A DNA stretch of 64,000 nucleotides from Anthopleura xanthogrammica (lineage: Eukaryota; Cnidaria; Anthozoa; Actiniaria; Actiniidae), in the NCBI GenBank assembly GCA_964019055.1, contig OZ025223.1:6252625-6316624 (forward strand). The letters are read 5' to 3'. This document shows positions 32,375-43,912 of the stretch, piece after piece. The translations under genes and the position numbers were made by a program. How positions within the stretch are numbered: position 1 is the stretch's first letter; every line of letters starts with the position of its first letter. Below the pieces are notes generated by a model. It made no database searches, was not told where the DNA came from, and saw only the letters and a program-made list of their open reading frames with translations.

Positions 32375-32451
32375 GAGGGCCTGGCTGACCCACATGCCCA
32401 TGTGTTACATGCTTGTGTGTAGTGTTCTTTATGCGTAGTGTAGTCAAAATA
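32375..32451 (+). repeat. 77-bp direct repeat, unit 2
   Basis: Separated from unit 1 by 416 bp. The B1-A2-B2 arrangement resembles the right side of Ngaro-type split direct repeats; the matching A1 left end was not found in this window. The rest of 32452-33257 has no gene recognised. Confidence 0.9.
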
Positions 32452-33257
32452 GGGAGGGGGTGACTAGTCAACTCCCTCGCCACCCTTGGATCCGCTGGAA
32501 CCTGCTGGAATTTTTTAAAATTTCCCTCAGTTTTCTAGAAGCATGAACCTGAAAAGTTGAAAACTCTTAAACAAAGCCATGAAGTGTAGGACAATGTAAA
32601 CAGAGATGTAAACTATGGAGGGGCGGATACAGGGGTGATGAAGATCAAATATACTAGAGTGATAAAATACAGCTTTTTTTTTATAAAGAATTCCACGTTT
32701 CTATTTCAGAGGTGGTGCTTTGCGGGTCTTGGTTGAGCTGCCTCCTCAGTGATTTGGGCGCATACATTTGCATGTATTTGCCTTGTTGAGTGGCCCTGGC
32801 AACCTGGCGTATAGACTTGCCCCATCCGAGCGCAGCGAGAGAGCGACGGAGTAAAGTTTTGAAAAAGTTTCATTCCCCGTTCTATGATTCTATGATTTAC
32901 GAAATTAAATAATAATAAAAAAAAGGATCGTCATACATTGCCTTATAAGCTTATAATGATACCACAGAAACCCAGCTTGGGCGACCTGTGTGATTTTTTA
33001 GAGAGGACAGTTCTTGACAGACAGTAAAATTTTCGACTTTGGTCTACCTGTGGAAAGTACCATGATTCAGTGCGGCGAAAGTTGTGGACCCGTGTAAAGC
33101 ATGGTGATGCATGGCGATGCGTTCTGCTACAGCTGTTCTTCTCTAAAAACGATTTTCTGTAGTAAATACGAGGTATTATTAACTCTTGATGTAAGAATGG
33201 AAAGTTAACTATAAGTATTTCATGTTATTTTATTACTTTGCTGTATTTTTCTTTCAG

Positions 33258-33374
33258 TACGTCTTTTGAAGTTGAGTTAAAATGTGTCGAAACGCCTCCA
33301 TGATGGCCGGTGTTGAATTCAAGCGGGAAAACCAAGAAAACCAAGAAAATAATGAAAAACAACACATTTATACG
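33258..33374 (+). CDS. possible first coding exon, unknown
   Basis: TTTTTCTTTCAG acceptor, ATG at 33282 (TAAAATGTGTC), 31 codons rich in Asn/Gln/Glu (MCRNASMMAGVEFKR...), then a good GTATGT donor at 33375. Continuation exons are not found, so it could be chance. Confidence 0.25.
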
Positions 33375-33464
33375 GTATGTAAACTATAAACGTAACCTTA
33401 ATAGATTCTTGTACGTTTCTGGTAGAAGTATGAAGTAAACATTACGAGAAAAATATTATATGCC

Positions 33465-33785
33465 CCTCACGGGACTCGAACCCACGTCTTCGGTCTTCTA
33501 GTCCGATACATACATACATACATAGTTTATTCAAATTGCTTTAACGTAAAGCTTATAGGAATGATTAGCTCTAGTAGACCTAATGTGTTTATATTCCCCG
33601 TTAAACTTGATTCTCTCAAAACTAGTAAAAAGTTTTTATTTTAAGGTCCCCAAATAAGAGATCATAAGTTTCTTAGATTATAATCTGTTATCTGGGGACT
33701 CAAATAAGAACTTTTTACTAGTTTTGAGAGAATCTAGGAGAATGAAGTTTTAGAGTGACTGTAACCACTACACTACAAGTAAACT
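33465..33785 (-). mobile_element. tRNA-like/SINE head split by a palindromic insertion
   Basis: On the - strand, CTTGTAGTGTAGTGGTTACA (A-box side, about 33780-33755) and GACTAGAAGACCGAAGACGT then GGGTTCGAGTCCCGTGAGG (exact B box GGTTCGAGTCC, about 33510-33465) form the two halves of one tRNA-like sequence. The ~240 bases between them, with TACA repeats and the hairpin at 33609-33734, are an insertion. It is no longer a functional tRNA. Confidence 0.65.
33609..33734. repeat. palindrome inside the tRNA-like sequence
   Basis: GATTCTCTCAAAACTAGTAA and its complement at the right end, with ATAAGAGATCATAA/TTATAATCTGTTAT near the centre. The arms are about 55 bases. Confidence 0.8.
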
Positions 33786-34443
33786 TTCGGACAGTAAGAT
33801 GCATGGCAAATGTTGCAGTACCATCATGTTTTAGATGTTATGTTGATGAGCTATTTCAATTGTGTGCTGCCCTCGTAAACTTGCAATTTCCCCTTATCAA
33901 AGAAAGCTGTTAAGGTACAAAGGGATTTGAATAACAGATATACTGCACTTTAATTAATGTCACATTCAAATATATATAGCTTAATACTTAAGATATATAG
34001 TTTTTACATATTCAAAAATTATTACTAGTAAACATGTACGTTCATGTTATCATTATGAATTGCTAGAAAAAAAGTCTAGCTCTGTATTACAATTATACAA
34101 TTTTCACTTTCATTTCAAAAACTTTATAAAAAGATATGACAGAGTAATGCATATCAACTGTTATTCTCAAAATTCTGCGAACTCAAAAGTTGCATGTTGG
34201 AATTTGGCCAAACAAAAGGTACCGACTGATTATCATTGACTGACGGCAGCGAAAAACAATTTCACAACAAGCAGAATTTCCCAGTTCACAGAATTTTGGG
34301 AATCGCCGTAACACAGGTGTCCCTCTCGTAACATAAACATCTAGCTTATTAATTATTTGAATAAACCTAAGAGAAACAAGTGAAAACCTTCTTTTGCTAT
34401 GTGATATTGCTCAACGATCACCTTCAATGATCTTTGGGAAAAG

Positions 34444-35798
34444 CTAAGAGAAATAAAAGTCCTTCATAATTTCAATGTTGTCTTTCCAACTCTCATCCCT
34501 CTTGATATTTAGTGTCACAAAGTCTTTTGTTGTCCAGACAACAAAGTAACAAAACATTCTTTCAGTCAAACACATTTGTCCTTGCACTTGATGCCAATAT
34601 AGATGGTCTGAAGTGTCACAGTTTCATCATCTAATTTGGTGAGGAAAAAGTTCTCAAACTCAAGCCCCTCTGCAATAGTAGAGTTTCTTTGAGTATAAGG
34701 ACATTTGACCTCCAACACACTTCTCCTTCCTACTAAACCATCAGGGGAAGCTCCCAGAACTCCTGAACTATCCAGCCATAGCCCAGTGTCTTGTACTTGA
34801 AGGCCAGTTGACTTTTCAAAGGCTTTCACTGCCTCTTTTTCGTTGTTCACTCCCAGAGTAACAGCCTTAACCCTTGAAATATTGTATTTGCCAAGAAGAT
34901 GCTTGATAGGGGAAGGAGTCACACGTTTAGCATTTAAAACCGAGCCAAAGTTGCTTGCAGTCAATCGGCCCTTCCTTAAAATATGCCATGCTGGGTTGTC
35001 TCTCTGCCCAGTTGTCAACCTGCTAACCTCAATGATTTGGTCTTGTGTTATTTGGGCACTGTTGATCAGGTAAGCAATCTGATCAGCATTCCCTTGCATG
35101 TTTAAAAACTCTTCTGAGAAGATTATGTTCTCTCGTTTTTATGGGAAGAGATGGCAGCGTAGGTTCTGGGGTCATAATCCAAAACAGACCAGTAAACCTC
35201 CCATAGGCCTTTAAGTCATCGTAAAGAAGACTGCGGTCAGCTTCGGTTGTTTGTCTCGATATGGCCACATTTTTTGGGCTTCTGATACATTTCTGAGGCG
35301 GATTTTAAGCTTTCTTCTACTTTTCTCTTCTTCCACTGGCATTCAATATCGGTACGACTCAAGTTATGGATACCATGAATGAAAATAGCGGCAGCATGGC
35401 TGCACTTAAACTCCCCTTCAGGACACTCACATTCTGTGGACTTTATTTCAAAATCTTGATTCAGATATACCTAGAAAATCAAAAATACAACCAAGAATTC
35501 AATATTTTGCTTATAATAGATTCTTCATAACATTAACTACTTTAGAAAAACGAACATAAGCTTAAGATTGATACAAACACATGTTATGATAACGTCTGTG
35601 TCTTACCGTGACTTTGTAGACTTTTTTCTTCATGCTGGCGTGAACTTCACCCCGAATAACTCCCTCATGGTAATAAAACTTTTCTACGTGGCTTGACTTG
35701 TAGTGACTTTCGCCTCTTCGTATTGATTTCTTTTCTTCTCCAAAGAAATTAAGCAGTGAATTTGTCGAAATTGATGGCGTTTGTTTATAGCCGAACAT
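34444..35798 (-). pseudogene. SWIM zinc finger + YqaJ-type exonuclease gene, multiply frameshifted
   Basis: Exon 1 (35798-35607) starts MFGYKQTPSISTNSLLNFFG and ends at a GTAAGA donor. Exon 2 begins at 35470 after TTTTCTAG. It encodes a SWIM finger (CECPEGEFKCSH, CxCx6CxH), then a YqaJ/lambda-exonuclease-like nuclease: GRLTASNFGSVL, the metal-binding GASPDGLVGRRSVLEVKCPY (D...ExK) and, in a third frame, YWHQVQGQM, followed by WKDNIEIMKDFYF and a stop at 34444-34446. Three single-base frame changes are visible: in an A run at about 35272, at about 35125, and at about 34600. Cnidarian genomes carry many SWIM-YqaJ genes that look mobile; whether this one is an element gene or a host gene is not known. 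It is not functional as it stands. Confidence 0.85.
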
Positions 35799-35818
35799 TT
35801 TTTTCGATAAACAACTTG

Positions 35819-35826
35819 TGACGTCA
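35819..35826 (-). promoter_or_regulatory. CRE/ATF palindrome TGACGTCA
   Basis: A perfect TGACGTCA lies 21 bases upstream of the SWIM-YqaJ start codon, with TATA-like CTATAAAG / CTATATTTATT (about 35840-35860) further upstream on the same strand. A promoter role is plausible but untested. Confidence 0.35.
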
Positions 35827-37001
35827 TCACTTCAGGACTCTATATTTATTCTCTATAAAGGGAAGCTGAACACTGTAATACACTATTTGTCATTGGCTTC
35901 CAAACGTGAACTAAGTACATCATAGGTTTACGAACACACAAGTGGAAATTTTTCGAGGATTTTCAGACCCAAAAGTTGAATTTTTAAAATAATTAACATA
36001 CATGCAACGTCCTCTGGAAAAAATTACAAATTATCATTATTTTAAGATTGAAATAATTAGGCAGGCACATTTATTTAATGACCTGCATCATTAAAATACA
36101 TAGTACTTTGTCTTTTAACCCTCTCAATTATTTTGATTACGCATATTTTAATTTTCATGGTTTTAAAGCTTTATTTTGATTACAAGTTTCCATTTCCACA
36201 TCAACTATTGAATATTCAATTGTGCTAACTCAGCACAACAAGAATAATGCTGTTAATTGTAGAGCATATTTCAGTCTAAAGCAATATGTGATATGTGAAA
36301 ATTAGATAAATCTCCCAGACATATCAACATGATGTTCAGAAAAGGAAGAAAGGATCTTTGATCAATAAATTCGAAGTTCTCCATCTAAAGATTTTTCTTT
36401 GGTGCTACAATCTTGGCAAAAACTAGTCAGATACTAACAGTTTGCAATAATCCTCCCCCTCCCTCTCCATGTAATGTTGGTTTTCACTGTACATGATTCT
36501 GAGCATTTTCCCCCACCTCTGATGGGCTGGGGGCTTCTTGCTACTTGTAGCATCACCAGTCACACCACTGCTACAATTACCAATTACCAGAAGTAGTAAC
36601 CCCTGTGCGCAAAAACTAAATCCATGAAATAAAACAAAAATTGCTATTGTGTAATAGTTTTATTTATTTGGAGCCTTTTGAGTTACTATTATTCAACCAG
36701 AGCTTTCTTATCACAGCCTTAGATTCAGTTGAGTCATCTAGAATGGATTCTGTAGCATTCCCGAATTATCTTTTTTGTGGTATATTTTTGACTTTTTCAT
36801 GTGCCATTTAAACCATGACAATGACAATAACTAAGGTGATTATGAGCATTTTTAATTTTTGACATACCTTGGTGCTAGGTCAGCCTTTCACTGTATGCTG
36901 CTTGACACATGCTTGTAACCATTCTAACCCTTGACTTCTTTCCTACTCTCACCTTCCATTACTTTGGCACAACTTGATCATTATCAATAGCAACAAGGCA
37001 A
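35827..37001. other. intergenic, nothing recognised
   Basis: AT-rich sequence with only short frames, no domain-like segment and no clear inverted repeat. Confidence 0.4.
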
Positions 37002-39102
37002 CTACGTTTTGGAAATACTGTTGGTATACTTGTTAGGTTTTTCACCTGGCAACAACTTCCCAAAAAAGTTCAGAGTTTTTGAATTAGTGGTGGAAAGAAT
37101 AACAGTTTTTGTTGTGAAACTAAATGGTGCAACAAACGGTAACCCACATAGTGAGTAGAGATGTTCAATATCAAGACATTTCTTGAAATAATTCGTACTT
37201 AGTACACAAAGTTCATTGATAATGGACTGAAGAAGTGGATTTCTTTGATAATACCAGAGATCAGGATCTAAGGTTTTGACAATTCCAGGGTTTTTGTAGA
37301 CTTGGGAGAACACTGGAATGTCATCTTGTATAATATTTAATTCCCCTTCTGTCAAAGTGTGTAGGATGTTCATCTTTACTTCTCTGATAAGAAGTAAAAT
37401 ATATTCTTTGTTACATACTTGCTGATGCTTAAAGTGCACATAACCTTTTTCCAATGCCTTCAATATTGATTCTACATGAAGTAAATAGTCGAATGCTAAA
37501 TTATTTCTTGATTTGAGTGATGTGTCTTTAACATCATCACATTGCCTCTGAACCTGGTGGTATAGGGTGAGGTCTGCATAGGGTGCCAATTCTCGGAAGC
37601 GGTGCATCTGAAAGCGAGAAAGGGAATCAGCAATTTCGTTCCTCTTCCCCTCGATATGCTGGACTTTAATATAGAAATTGTACTTGAGTGTTAAGAGAGT
37701 TAGTTGGCGGACCAGGTCCATGACCCTTGGTATGCTTGACCGTTTGGAGTTAACAATGCTAACGACTGACTCGTTATCGCAGAAGAAAAGTATGCGTTTG
37801 TTGGAAAAAATGGTAGCCCAAATGTGACATGCGGCTACTAGGGCAAACAACTCCTGTCATGCAATGAAATTCCCGGTTTACCTAGTTGATGGGGAGGTGC
37901 TCATGTACCTTCAAACCAGTGGGGCCCGAAGATTCCACCAAAACCTAAGGAACCCGAGGCGTCAGTGTAAAGAGAAAGGGAATCAGATGTGACCCATTGT
38001 GAGGACAAGAAGAAACTAGCCCCATTCCTTAAAGAAATTGTTTGTTGGTCAGCTGAATCATTCGCTGCAAAAAGGGCCTGCCAGGGGGAATAACCTTACA
38101 AGCAAAGTTAAGAGTGCCCATCAGACTGTAACTCTTTGAGGGTGCAGGACTTTCTTCCTCTAAAGGAAGCAAAGGAAGTGGAGAGATGTTCAATCTTATT
38201 GGGTGGGAGGTGAGCCTCCATCCGAAGTGAGTCCATAAATTCGAGGGTAGTAGAAGGGCCCTGTGTCTTGTGAGTCGCGACCATATTAATGACTTGTCTA
38301 AGCTAGCCTTCTGGCGGAACTTGTAATCATAGATTGGCCACCCCAGGCTTTTATGGGCCCTAGCGGCATACCTAGCTGAATTGAGATATTGTAAAAACTC
38401 TTGAGCCCTTGACGGGTATTTCATAATAAAGACTCTCATGTATGTTGTAAACGCTGTGGTCCATTGTTCTATGATCACCGAGTTTTCGAGCCACAAGGTT
38501 AAGTTGTGATCATCATTGTACACGCTCAGGTTTTTTGGTAATAGTTTAGATAGGTCAAAAAACTCACCCGTTTCGATTTTCTGGACGTAGCTGGAGGGCA
38601 GGTCTTGATTTGGCGTAGAGGCCCCTGATGCGTTGGCCAAAGGAGTAGGAACCGGGAAGATAAACAGTGGTAGGTTAGTTTGATCGCTTGACAGAGTTGT
38701 ATTGTTGCCTTCCTGTCTTGTAGCAGAGTGCCTTGATGAATTATTTTCTTGGACTGCGTTCACAGCAGCTCAAGTGGCTTTCGAAGCGATGTCCCTTGAA
38801 GACTCCTTAATTATGTCCTTTATCATGTTTAATTGTTGCTCTGTAAAGAGCGAAGAATCAGTACCACGTTGCTGTTGTTGGTCATTTGGGGGGCGTTCCC
38901 GTGCATCCATCCTGAGTTCATGGCCAGGGTTATTGGTCTCCTTGAGGCGATGTAACAGAACTGATCGACTACCAGTCGATGAAAGGCCCTTACTTCGACA
39001 GAACTCTCTAGGGTGTTTCACAGAGAAATAATTCAGAACAGTATTGTCGATGAATTGTGGTTGTTCCCGTTGTGAACTTGACTGACGGCCTGTTGCTGGC
39101 AT
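37002..39102 (-). pseudogene. DIRS-type retroelement: SAP/gag-like ORF fused by deletion to RT tail and RNase H
   Basis: Read from 39102 down: a SAP motif (HPREFCRSKGLSSTGSRSVL); an in-frame TGA at 38772-38770; a gag-like region (FFDLSKLLPKNLSVY ... EQWTTAFTTYMRVF ... AARAHKSLGWPIYDYKFR) typical of DIRS first ORFs; then an abrupt join to the end of a reverse transcriptase (SLMGTLNFACKVIPPGRPFL), so most of RT is deleted. RNase H follows (LYTDASGSLGFGGIFGPHW, then a TGG-to-TGA stop before QELFALVAACHIW, ILFFCDNESVVSIVNS, VQHIEGKRNEIADSLSR). The final ~190 residues (from about DLTLYHQVQRQ) are not DIRS-like and may be a chimeric ORF of another coral family (LCGLPFVAPFSFTTKTVI). The element is dead. 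Confidence 0.8.
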
Positions 39103-39918
39103 TGCTAAAACAATTCCTCTTGAAACCCGGGATTCTTCAAAGTTTGTCTGTTAGGTTCTCCGTAGTTTAGACCCGGACTTTCAGATTTTTTGTCTGACGC
39201 TTTCCAAGACTCAGGTATCTTGTTAGAAGATGGGATAATAGTAACAATTGCAGTCGTAAATCGCAGTAGTATATCACACGACTTGACTAGCGTCAGGCTT
39301 GAACTGAACTATTGAATATACCAACCGCCTGACAGGAAATGAAGATAAATCGTATCACATTGGTAAAAACTTTTTATTCTAGATTTTGATAGTAACTATA
39401 GTAACATGCACCAACTTGTCTAATTTGCACTGTGTAGTTGCTCCTTCTTTTTCTCCCTTCTTATTCTTGAGCAAGACTTGCATGACTTGTTGGTTTTCTT
39501 GATATAAAAGGTAAAAAAGAGCAGAGTGTAAAGAATTCTTTATTGCAGCGTTTTCTACAATGCTTTCTATTTGCACTCGTTTTAGAACAACAACTAACTT
39601 GCCACAAGGCCAAGCTCAAGGTCGCCAACAGGGTGACCGTCTATCATCACAAGAGATTAAAGGACACCTTTTTAGTAATCATACAGCTATTCGTACGACA
39701 ATCAATAATTATAGCCCTCTTACCACTCATACAGTTTTCTCTACAGGCATAGAATCAGTCGTATCCGGGTTTGCTTCTTCAGGTGTGGCTTATTTGAAAA
39801 GTAAGCTAGCTTAACGAAGTCAGCAGGAAGTCGGCTCATTTCTCATGCTTAGCTCACATCATGTATTCCATCTTTTCCATAAAGAAGAAAAACTGTTTAA
39901 GATATATTATTTAGGAAT
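39103..39918. other. 5' flank of the DIRS element, no gene recognised
   Basis: Short overlapping frames at 39540-39815 show no domain. No terminal repeat matching the other side of the DIRS remnant was found by eye. Confidence 0.35.
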
Positions 39919-40475
39919 TCAACAAACTTTTTGTCTAACAACTTTTTGTCTAACAACTTCTTTTAGTTCTACTGAATGAGGGAAAATATTTTTCCACTGG
40001 ATCGATTCAAAGGCATACTCATTTGAAGAGCATATATCTAAATTATTGTGAACAGGAGGTAGCTGAAAAAAGTCCCCACTCGCAGTAATTTGATTCCTTC
40101 GAAATTGAAGCTCATTTCCTCTTATTTGCCTGGCAATGTATTCCAATGAGACAAATATGTGCTTGCTGATCATAGATATCTCAGCAATCCATCTCCTACA
40201 GGCCGCATCATTATTTTTTACGATGTTGAGAAGATGTAATGTAGAGCCCCTACCATCTTTGATCCCAGCAAATGAGTGGATGGTTGTAGCACCTACATTG
40301 GGAAGATTTGAACAGGCGATTCCAGTAGTACAAGTAACTTTGACGTTCTTCTTGAGTTTACTGAGTTCTCTATATACAGCTTGAAGGGTAAATGTTTTAC
40401 CAGTCCTGCCTTTGCCAGTTAAAAAGAATGAATGACCAGCTATCGATAAATCTATCGCTCTTTATTGATCTCTCG
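39919..40475 (-). pseudogene. PIF1-family DNA helicase fragment
   Basis: Read from about 40475 down: TRDQ, an in-frame TAA, RAIDLSIAGHSFFL, Walker A (TGKGRTGKTFTLQAVYREL), VTCTTGIACSNL, GATTIHSFAGI, a degenerate Walker B (WIAEISMISKHIF, where IIDEISMIS is usual), and motif III (ASGDFFQLPPV). The helicase C-terminal half is missing: the frame ends after a direct duplication of VVRQKV. PIF1-like helicases occur as host genes and within Helitrons and other elements; the owner cannot be told from this piece. Confidence 0.85.
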
Positions 40476-41209
40476 TTGGACTCATGTAAGGGAGTTATAT
40501 ATACATTGGAAATGTTTTTTTTTTAGAGTAATATTGATCAGATCTGAGCCACACGCAAAGAATTCGCGGGAAATATTGAAACGATTCCAGAAATATACTT
40601 CAAATTTATATGCAAATTTGGATCGCTCTTCAACAAACTGTCAAAATTCTTTTGTTTCAAAGTGGGTGCTATCATCTATTGATCTATTATCATATATGCA
40701 ATACATTTCATTTAAAAATCATTTATTAAAAACACCATAACATAACATTTTCAGGCACTTCCACTTAATTTACAAGTGCAATGTATATTTTTTTGATTAT
40801 CCACATGATACACTTAGAAAATAATGTAAATTGTACAGTGACTAATGTATGTTGTATGTGATAGTAAATATAATGACTAGTTTAGTTCCTTGATCTCTCA
40901 CAAGACTCTTTCTGCAGCTAATGGTATATTTCTACCAGAAATGAAAAAAATCTGGACATGCAGACAAATAGATATGTTCTAGAAACAAAAACATATTTTG
41001 GCATTGTCCACCTCGCTCTTTTGGGTATGATATATTAAAAACATAATAATAAGTAATAATAATGTAATGGTATACACTGCTTTTGTGGTACATGCCAGCT
41101 GTAATAGCTTTAGACTAGTCGAGACAGCTGGCATATAATGATATGATGTTTGCAGAAGGTACATACGACCATTCCTTCAGCAACCAACAGGAGGCTCTGT
41201 ATATCATCA

Positions 41210-41837
41210 GGTGAACCATTAGATATCAATCTTGGCGTTGTTGATGCCTCTATTAAGTCCTTGACATTAACATTCTCGTTCTAGGAGTAAACAAGGAAAT
41301 AGCCACATATTAGCATCCTTGTCAAATGCTACTAGTATAAAGCTTACTTTACTTCATTGTAGGAATTATCTTCTATTTTAACGTCAGTATTTTCAACTTC
41401 TGTTGATTCAGTGTTGGCTGTCCAGTCACTTTCCTCTTCAGGTGGCCTTGCGTCACTTGATTCAGTGCCACAACTGGACCAGACATAATAACCTGATGAT
41501 GGTTGTTGATGTTCTTCCTCTTTCTCTTTGCCTTCTGACTCACTCCTACTGGAAAGGAACTCCCTCTCATCTTCAGTTTCATTTTTGATAGTGTTGGGTC
41601 GCTTTGTTGAGCGTCTTTAAGGTTAAAAGTTAGGTTAACCTGTATGGCGTAAAATTCACTTTCTGTATTACTAGCACCCATCGCTGTGACATTGATATAA
41701 TTGCCGTTAACTGATGTCGGTTTTGGAGTGGTATCTGTAATATCTTGGCGTTTAAGTGAACTCTCGAGGGTGATGATCGCTTTACGCCCATTTGACAAAC
41801 TGATTTCCTTCTTAGTTATCCTTTTTTGCTGCAACAT
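41210..41837 (-). pseudogene. broken ORF with acidic tail, function unknown
   Basis: One frame starts near 41837 (MLQQKRITKKEISLSNGRKA). After about 41580 a second frame reads better as protein, with an acidic, low-complexity stretch (SSRSESEGKEKEEHQQPSSG, then EEESDWTANTESTEVENTD) before a GT-like border near 41370. It looks like a protein with an acidic linker that has suffered a frameshift. No domain was recognised. Confidence 0.3.
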
Positions 41838-43324
41838 TTATCGGCTGCATTGTTGCACACGTTCATGTTTTCACATTATTTCACATTAGAATGTTCATTG
41901 AAAAAAGTGACTTTTAAAAACTATAATGCTTACGTAAACACTAATAGTAATTTTTGTAAAATTTTCTTATTGCTATATATACTTACTTTCTACAAAACAA
42001 TTATGATTGATTGACTCTAAAAAAAAACAAATAAAAAATATTTGATTGAAGCATGTCATGGAGCGTGTCTCACAATCTTTCAACATAATATTGTTATGCC
42101 CTATTAGAGCATGTGCCATATATTCATGAAACACAACCAAAAAGCCAAACACTAAATAACTAATACTTTTACAAGGTTTTTTTAATTTTCGGGATCTGTG
42201 ATGAGCATGTTCTAAACAGTGTTGAATCGTGAATTCTCATCAATTTGACTGTTTGATCATTTCCATGAGCTGTGAATATTCTTTTTTAGTTTTTTCGAAC
42301 TGTGCCAAGACCCCCCCCCCTCTTTCCCAGCAGTCCATAAATTAGATGAAATGAAAGGACAAAGACATTTTAGAACATTCGTTATCTTTTTCACAACAAA
42401 TGATATGTTTGTTGGTGGTGCCATATGCATGCCATCATCAGTATGGAACATCCTGTGAGAAATCGATTCACAAAATCCCCCATTGGCATCCCCCAACATG
42501 CACAGGGCAAATCACTTTCTGTAATTTATGTGTGCCATCTGCTGTGGCCCAGGTAAATGTATGACTTGGAAGATAGAGTATGCTTGATGTGTATGCCTTT
42601 CTTTACATGTCAATCGTGTAGCCATTTACATAGCGCTCACAAGCCAGGTTACTGAAATCATTTGCATCCATTAAGAATCTATTAATTTTTAGAAACTCCT
42701 CCTGTGGACAAAGTGTCAACAGAGTCTCTCTGATTACTTTGTCTTCTTAGCCTGGCAAGCTCTTTCTTGTGTTTTTGCTTAATTTCTGCTGCAATACGAA
42801 ATTATTTGAACATTTACAAAACTTCACCAGTGAAAGTGCCAAATGTTCCAAGGCTAACCAAAGAAAGGTCATCATCACCTATAACTCAACCATTGTTAAC
42901 ATCATTGGTAACATACCAAGCGCCTTATCTCACTATAGCTTCAGATGGACGGTAGATTATATAGTAGATTACTGCTGCACTGTACATTTTTGACAAGTTT
43001 AATATCATTGTGTGTGATATATGCCAGTGCTGGGAAGTTCAGTGAAGCAAGATGTTCACGAGATAAACCAGAATTTTTACAACATTAACTGAAGTGGGTC
43101 AGCTGAGATTAGAGTGATGTTTCCAGGTATTGGCTGTTAACTGTAGGATGGCCTCTGACAACTTAATGGGTGTGCTGCAATTCTCCAGGATTTTGGAATG
43201 AAGTATCTAAGGAAATGGATGAGGTTTCTGTGTAATGACAATCAAGTTTGAGGTGATAGAGGTGGAGACTGGCCAGGACTTTGGGGTGTTATGGTTGTAT
43301 CTATAGGAAGGCATGTCTTCTGCT

Positions 43325-43912
43325 TTAACAATACAAGAGCCATTTCTCACCTTCCCACTGGTGTCTCTTTTTTGTATAAATGTACCTTGATAAATCTACT
43401 CCAAAGATTGAGGTCATTAGACTATCCATAGAAGGTAATGGTACAAGTTCATATGGATGTGGAGACACTCCTGAATGCCACCGCATTGCAGCTCCAGGCA
43501 ATAGTACAAGAGAATGAGAATAGGCACAAGCTGGTAATGAACTAGGAAAATTGCTCGTTCTAGAAAAGCCCAAGGACGAGAGGTTACTTTCTGCACTGAC
43601 ATTGTTGGCGACGACGTAGTTGCATAAGGCATGTGATTTGTAGGATGTGAAGAAGGAAACACTAGTGTGGAACATAGCGAAGGTACTGTGGTATTTTTTA
43701 TCGGAACAGATGTGGGCTTTGCTTTTGATCGTTTCTGAGGTCAATGGATGGACTTTGGAACTACGAAGAATCCCTATGAAGAGTCTGTTGCCAATACACA
43801 GCTGAAACCCATATGCATGAATATATTTGACACTAGTTATAGATCCGCCAACTAAAAATATGGCCATACAAAGTAAGAAATTCCTAGCTGGTATTCCCAA
43901 TCCAGGTATCAC
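43325..43912 (-). pseudogene. transposase-like fragment, unclassified
   Basis: The start (IPARNFLLCMAIFLVGGSIT, then HAYGFQLCIGNRLF) resembles a block found in several cnidarian transposase-like proteins (ARxxLLCxAxLxxGGSxTK...MGxxCxSxxTFF). The rest is serine- and histidine-rich and shares its span with another open frame. 41838-45259 otherwise holds no gene that I recognise; a second short frame at 44497-44751 has no domain. Confidence 0.3.
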
